From positions 1 to 64,000 of the forward strand of contig CAKSNQ010000002.1 in NCBI GenBank assembly GCA_934476315.1: 64,000 nucleotides of DNA, given 5' to 3'. Within the stretch, counting starts at the first letter, position 1, and each line of letters begins with the position of its first letter. The notes under the pieces were generated by a model that worked only from the letters and a program-made list of their open reading frames with translations, was not told the DNA's origin and did not search any database. The position numbers were made by a program, and so were the translations under genes. Shown piece by piece: positions 59,955-64,000 of the stretch. The DNA comes from an uncultured Eubacteriales bacterium (GTDB lineage Bacteria > Bacillota > Clostridia > Oscillospirales > CAG-272).

Positions 59955-62570
59955 TCAGTGGTGATGTCGGATCAGTCCGAACGCCTTGGAGCACTCCATG
60001 ACCACGACCGGAACGAGGCAAAGTCCCACGCCCGCGGCATACAGATACCACGGCAGGATTTCCAGTCCGAACGGGATACGGAGCGGTGTGAACATGACCA
60101 GCGCCATGAGTGCGAGCGAGACGAGCGCGGCGCGGTTGAGCGTGCGGTTGGTGAACACGCCGATGCGGAACAGCGAATGCTCCGAGCGCATATTGAACGA
60201 CTGCACGATCTGCGAGCAGGCGAGAACCATGAAGGCGAGCGTCCGACCCGAAGCCAGCGTTTCCTCGTGGATTCCGCCACCGATCACGAACGCCGCGATG
60301 GTCAACGCGCCGAACATCACGCCCTGCAAAATGGTCCGCAGACCGAAGCCGTGCGCGAACAGTCCCTCGCTTCTGGGCTTCGGCTTGTAATCCATCACGT
60401 CCTTTTCCACGGCTTCCATACCGAGCGCCACGGCGGGCAGACCGTCGGTGACGAGGTTGACCCACAAAAGCTGCATGGACAGGCAGGGCGACACATGCCA
60501 GATCAGCATGGTGAAGAAGACGGAGAGCACCTCGCCGATGTTGGTACCCAGCAGGAAGCCGACCACCTTTTTGATGTTGGCGTAAATGCCTCTTCCCTCG
60601 CGCACCGCGTCCACGATGGTCGCGAAGTTATCGTCGGTCAGCGTCATATCCGCCGCGCCCTTGGCAACGTCGGTTCCCGTGATGCCCATGGCGCAACCGA
60701 TGTCCGCAGCCTTGAGCGCGGGCGCGTCGTTTACGCCGTCGCCCGTCATGGAGACGACCTCACCGCGCCGCTGCCATGCCTTGACGATGCGGATCTTATT
60801 CTCGGGCGAGACCCGCGCGTACACCGCGATGTGCGCGACGCGCCCGTCCAGCTCTTCATCGGACATGGCATCCAGTTCGGCGCCCGTGATCGCCTCGTCG
60901 CCGTCCTGCAAAATGCCCAGCTCCCGCGCGATGGCGGAGGCGGTAATGACATGGTCGCCCGTAATCATGACCGGCTTGATTCCCGCGCGGCGGCAGACCG
61001 CGACGGCTTCCTTCGCCTCGGGACGGGGCGGGTCGATCATGCCGAGCAGACCCAGCATGGTCAGCCCGGTTTCCAGCGTGGCGGAATCCGGGTTCTCCGG
61101 CAGGGTATCGATCTCCTTATAAGCAACCGCGAGGACGCGCAGGGCGTCTCCGCTCATTTCCTCACACACGCGGCGCGCCGCCTCGACGTCGCCCGCGATA
61201 CAGCGCGACGTCAGCACATCAAACGCGCCCTTGACGATAACAAGCGTCTTTCCGTCCACGCGGTTGACCGAGGTCATGAGCTTGCGGTCGGAGTCAAACG
61301 GCAGCTCTGCCAGGCGCGGGGACGCTCCGTTCAGCGCGTCCTTTTCCATGCCGTTCTTATGGGCGGCAACGAGAATTGCCGTTTCCGTGGGGTCGCCGAT
61401 GTGCTTCTCGCCCTCCTCGGAAAAGACCACGGCGCCGTCACAGCACAGCGTAGCGTAATGAAGCAGGCGGCGAACCGCCTCGCTGTTTTCATTGCCGATC
61501 TGCTCGGTCTCCCCGCCGTCGCACCAGGCGCGGACGAGCGTCATGCGGTTCTGCGTGAGTGTTCCGGTCTTATCCGAGCAGATGACCGAGGCACTGCCGA
61601 GCGTTTCCACGGCGGGCAGGCGACGGATGATGGCGTTCTTTTTGACCATGCGCTGAACGCCGATGGACAGCACGATGGTAACGATGGCGGGAAGTCCCTC
61701 GGGGATGGCGGACACGGCGAGCGAAACCGCCGTCATGAAAATGTCCATGACCTCAATACCGGAAATCAGTCCGACGACAAAGACCACGGCGCACGCGGCA
61801 AGCGCGATGATGCCGAGGTATTTTCCGAGCTGTGCGAGCTTCGCCTGGAGCGGCGTCTGCGTATCGCCCGCGCTGTCCAGAAGTCCCGCGATCTTGCCCA
61901 TTTCGGTATCCATTCCCGTGGCGCACACAACCGCCGTCGCCGTTCCGTAGGTAACGCTGCACCCCGAATACACCATATTCACACGGTCGCCGAGCGGCGA
62001 TTTTTCCTCCACTGCGGCAGATGCGTCCTTCTCCGACGGGACGGATTCACCGGTCAGCGCCGACTCCTCACATTTCAGTCCCGCACTGCGCAGAAGGCGG
62101 GCGTCGGCGGGCACGAAATCCCCTGCCTCCAGCCGGATGATATCGCCCGGAACCAGTTCGGACGCCGCGATCACGGTTTCCTTGCCGTCACGGATGACGC
62201 GGGCGTGCGGCGCCGACATGGACTGAAGCGCATCCAGCGCCTTTTCCGCGCGGCTCTCCTGCATGACGCCCATGATCGCGTTGATAATCACGATGGCGAG
62301 GATCAGAAGCGGCTCGAAAAATCCGCCCTTCTCCCCCTCGACGCAGGCGATGACGAACGACACAATCGCCGCCGCAATCAGAATCAGGATCATCACATCC
62401 TTGAACTGGTCGATGAAGCGGCGGAACATGGATTTCTTCTTTTTTTCACGGAGGCGGTTGGCGCCGAATTTCTCCGTGCGTTCGGCGACCTGTGCCGCGT
62501 TCAGACCGGTCTCCTCGCGGCTCTCCCAGTGAGCGAGTACTTCTTCCTTGGTTTGATTGAAAAACGTCAA
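59955..62570 (-). CDS. Calcium-type P2 ATPase
   Basis: The 871 aa pump has the P-type core: the TGES loop (ALTGESVPSEK), the phosphorylated Asp in CSDKTGTLTQN, and TGDGVNDAPALK. Membrane-helix 4 reads SAIPEGLPAIV (PEGL), as in bacterial Ca2+-ATPases. Likely it exports Ca2+; other cations cannot be excluded. It has its own promoter and terminator. Confidence 0.92.
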   Translation of the reverse strand: MTFFNQTKEEVLAHWESREETGLNAAQVAERTEKFGANRLREKKKKSMFRRFIDQFKDVMILILIAAAIVSFVIACVEGEKGGFFEPLLILAIVIINAIMGVMQESRAEKALDALQSMSAPHARVIRDGKETVIAASELVPGDIIRLEAGDFVPADARLLRSAGLKCEESALTGESVPSEKDASAAVEEKSPLGDRVNMVYSGCSVTYGTATAVVCATGMDTEMGKIAGLLDSAGDTQTPLQAKLAQLGKYLGIIALAACAVVFVVGLISGIEVMDIFMTAVSLAVSAIPEGLPAIVTIVLSIGVQRMVKKNAIIRRLPAVETLGSASVICSDKTGTLTQNRMTLVRAWCDGGETEQIGNENSEAVRRLLHYATLCCDGAVVFSEEGEKHIGDPTETAILVAAHKNGMEKDALNGASPRLAELPFDSDRKLMTSVNRVDGKTLVIVKGAFDVLTSRCIAGDVEAARRVCEEMSGDALRVLAVAYKEIDTLPENPDSATLETGLTMLGLLGMIDPPRPEAKEAVAVCRRAGIKPVMITGDHVITASAIARELGILQDGDEAITGAELDAMSDEELDGRVAHIAVYARVSPENKIRIVKAWQRRGEVVSMTGDGVNDAPALKAADIGCAMGITGTDVAKGAADMTLTDDNFATIVDAVREGRGIYANIKKVVGFLLGTNIGEVLSVFFTMLIWHVSPCLSMQLLWVNLVTDGLPAVALGMEAVEKDVMDYKPKPRSEGLFAHGFGLRTILQGVMFGALTIAAFVIGGGIHEETLASGRTLAFMVLACSQIVQSFNMRSEHSLFRIGVFTNRTLNRAALVSLALMALVMFTPLRIPFGLEILPWYLYAAGVGLCLVPVVVMECSKAFGLIRHHH

Positions 62571-62606
62571 GTGGATTTCCTCCCATTCGTACGGTTATAT
62601 GATGAT

Positions 62607-62635
62607 ATTATAACGTGTTCCCGCCACTTTGTCAA
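62607..62635 (-). promoter_or_regulatory. Promoter of the P-type ATPase
   Basis: On the minus strand TTGACA (62630-62635) and TATAAT (62607-62612), spacer 17. Confidence 0.88.
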
Positions 62636-62696
62636 TAGTTTTTCGAACTTTTTATTGCATTATTATGAAAATGTTTTGCGGTCATCTGAACGCGTA

Positions 62697-63359
62697 TCAG
62701 AGAAGAATCTGTCCGTTGACACTGAGGCGGAACTGCAGTCCCAGCCGTTCTGCCGCGCGGCGGCACAAAATCATGCGGTTCATGAAGATTTCGAAAAATT
62801 CCATGACCGACCCGCGGGCGGTATCCAGCGTCAGCGACAGGTGTACCATGGTATGGGAATCGTTGAGCATCAGCTCCGCCGAGGTGACGGAATCGTTGAC
62901 GCGGTCATGGATGTCGAAGCTGGCGGGGTCGGGGTTACGCACACGGGTGCGGCGGACGTCCGATTTATCCGCCAGAATCAGTGCCGCCGCCAGTGCGCTG
63001 ACGGGGACGCCGGTGCCCTCGTCGTGGTTTCCGATGGCGGTGACGACCTCGGCGATCTCGTCGGGCGGAAAATTCAGTCGGTCCATCAGGCGGAACGCGA
63101 TAACCGCCCCGCTCTGCGAGTGATCGACGCGGTTGACGAGGTTGCCGATGTCGTGCAGATAGCCCGCGATGCGCGAAAGCTCGACGACGCGTGCGGGGTA
63201 GCCGAGGTCCTCCAAGAGCTTCCCCGCCGTTTCCGCCACGCGCGTCACGTGGGCAAAGCTGTGCTCGGTGTAGCCCAGCGCCGCCAGCGATTCGTCCGCC
63301 TTGCGGATATAGGTACGCACTGCTTCATTTTGTTTGATCTGTTCATACGTTACGCTCAT
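62697..63359 (-). CDS. HD-domain phosphohydrolase
   Basis: The 220 aa protein has the HD metal site: HSFAHVTRV (first His), GYLHDIGN (His-Asp) and a further HD/His pair in GNHDEG. It is a single-domain HD protein; the substrate (nucleotide or cyclic dinucleotide) is not evident. Confidence 0.85.
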   Translation of the reverse strand: MSVTYEQIKQNEAVRTYIRKADESLAALGYTEHSFAHVTRVAETAGKLLEDLGYPARVVELSRIAGYLHDIGNLVNRVDHSQSGAVIAFRLMDRLNFPPDEIAEVVTAIGNHDEGTGVPVSALAAALILADKSDVRRTRVRNPDPASFDIHDRVNDSVTSAELMLNDSHTMVHLSLTLDTARGSVMEFFEIFMNRMILCRRAAERLGLQFRLSVNGQILL

Positions 63360-63407
63360 ACTTCCGATCCTCTCCCGTTGATTGATCTGTTTTTCTTGTT
63401 ACGAAAG

Positions 63408-63453
63408 GTGGGAAAGACCGCCGCGACGACGCCGTCCGGAGAATCTTTCCCAC
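63408..63453 (-). terminator. Hairpin after the IMP dehydrogenase gene
   Basis: GTGGGAAAGA (63408-63417) pairs perfectly with TCTTTCCCAC (63444-63453), 11 bases beyond the stop. The U-tract is weak. Confidence 0.55.
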
Positions 63454-63463
63454 ACGAATCGAA

Positions 63464-64000
63464 TTATTTGATAGGCGCGCTCTTTTCCTTCTGGAGGACG
63501 TCATGCGCGCCGCCCTCGACGATGCTCGTCGCCGAAACCAGTGTCAGCACCGCGCGCTCCTGAAGCTCCGGAATGGTCAGGGCGCCGCAGTTGCACATGG
63601 TGGATTTGACCTTTGCCAGCGACATGGCGACGTTATCCTTGAGGCTTCCGGCGTAGGGGACGTACGAGTCCACGCCCTCCTCGAACGACAGCTTCTTGTC
63701 GCCGCCCAGATCGTAGCGCTGCCAGTTGCGGGCGCGTGCCGAGCCTTCGCCCCAGTATTCTTTATAATATGTACCGCCGATGCTGACCTTGTTGGAGGGG
63801 CTTTCGTCAAAGCGGGCGAAGTAGCGTCCCAGCATGACGAAGTCCGCGCCCATGGCGAGTGCCAGCGTGATATGGTGGTCGTAGACGATGCCGCCGTCCG
63901 AGCAGACGGGAACGTAAATGCCCGTTTCCTCAAAGTAGCGGTCACGCTCGCGGCACACGTCAATCAGCGCGGTTGCCTGCCCGCGCCCAATGCCCTTGGT
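63464..64000 (-). CDS. guaB: IMP dehydrogenase, C-terminal part
   Basis: The frame is open to the window edge, so the gene begins outside. Visible is the end of the TIM barrel: GIGRGQAT, VPVCSDGGIVYDHHITLALAMG, FVMLGRYFARFDESP and the C-terminal flap region. It makes XMP from IMP for GTP synthesis. The block EYWGEGSARARNW and EGVDSYVPYAGSLKD match the IMP dehydrogenase type rather than GMP reductase. Confidence 0.88.
   Translation of the reverse strand, partial: TKGIGRGQATALIDVCRERDRYFEETGIYVPVCSDGGIVYDHHITLALAMGADFVMLGRYFARFDESPSNKVSIGGTYYKEYWGEGSARARNWQRYDLGGDKKLSFEEGVDSYVPYAGSLKDNVAMSLAKVKSTMCNCGALTIPELQERAVLTLVSATSIVEGGAHDVLQKEKSAPIK

Noticed and set aside
59874..63563. A 1229-codon plus-strand open frame
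   Set aside because: It lies antisense to the P-type ATPase and HD genes, which have clear motifs; its product is rich in Arg, His and Gly as expected for a GC-rich shadow frame.

Overview
The window looks like a chromosome segment of an anaerobic, spore-lineage Clostridium-class Firmicute of fairly high G+C (species not assignable from this sequence). Evidence: the spoVB-mazG-hup-rqcP-yabP-yabQ-divIC gene order known from endospore formers, an oxygen-sensitive class III ribonucleotide reductase (nrdDG), cdaA, a long RelA/SpoT, and many sigma-A type promoters with 16-18 bp spacers and strong Shine-Dalgarno sites.

Layout. 0-10 kb: a transglutaminase-like lipoprotein, the NrdR-box controlled nrdDG operon and a 1.3-kb-codon secreted glycoside hydrolase. 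10-16 kb: smpB, divIC, sporulation genes, HU, mazG and a SpoVB flippase. 16-30.7 kb: a long run of minus-strand housekeeping genes (amidohydrolase, uridine kinase, hemZ, dtd, relA, recJ, an FAD protein, a shortened CdaR-like protein, cdaA, acyl-CoA synthetase, HPr-kinase-like protein). 30.96-51.37 kb: a 20.3 kb integrated element in the 3' end of a tRNA-Leu(GAG), bounded by a 161 bp direct repeat. 51.4-64 kb: core genes again (regulator plus membrane protein, ftsH, a DUF308-like membrane protein, the cysK-nifS-nifU-rrf2 operon, a calcium-type P-ATPase, an HD hydrolase and the end of an IMP dehydrogenase).

The integrated element is the striking part. Its leftward arm holds an integrase (frame broken at an A8 run), a coiled-coil membrane protein and a CI/LexA-type repressor. 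Its rightward arm starts at a TTGACA/TATAAT promoter overlapping palindromic operators and encodes small regulators, then a replication module: a 15 bp perfect inverted repeat whose loop carries the nonanucleotide TAGTATTAC (the hallmark of circovirus/geminivirus-type CRESS-DNA origins), adjacent CTTTGTTAAG iterons, and a 404 aa Rep with an HUH endonuclease and a superfamily 3 helicase. After cargo genes (PAPS-reductase-like, Cys-rich, DUF6273-like) and an 87 aa candidate ssDNA-binding protein comes a second operon: four membrane-anchored or secreted proteins (one with Gly/Thr linkers and about a dozen CxxC knuckles), a 33 aa single-membrane-span peptide, and an 841 aa membrane P-loop ATPase with features of filamentous-phage pI/Zot proteins. 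A 1.36 kb non-coding region with four 136 bp tandem repeats and several strong hairpins closes the element. No terminase, portal, capsid, VirB4 or relaxase is visible. The simplest reading is a temperate ssDNA element resembling a filamentous phage but replicating with a CRESS-type Rep and origin; this is inference and needs the comparisons given in the findings.
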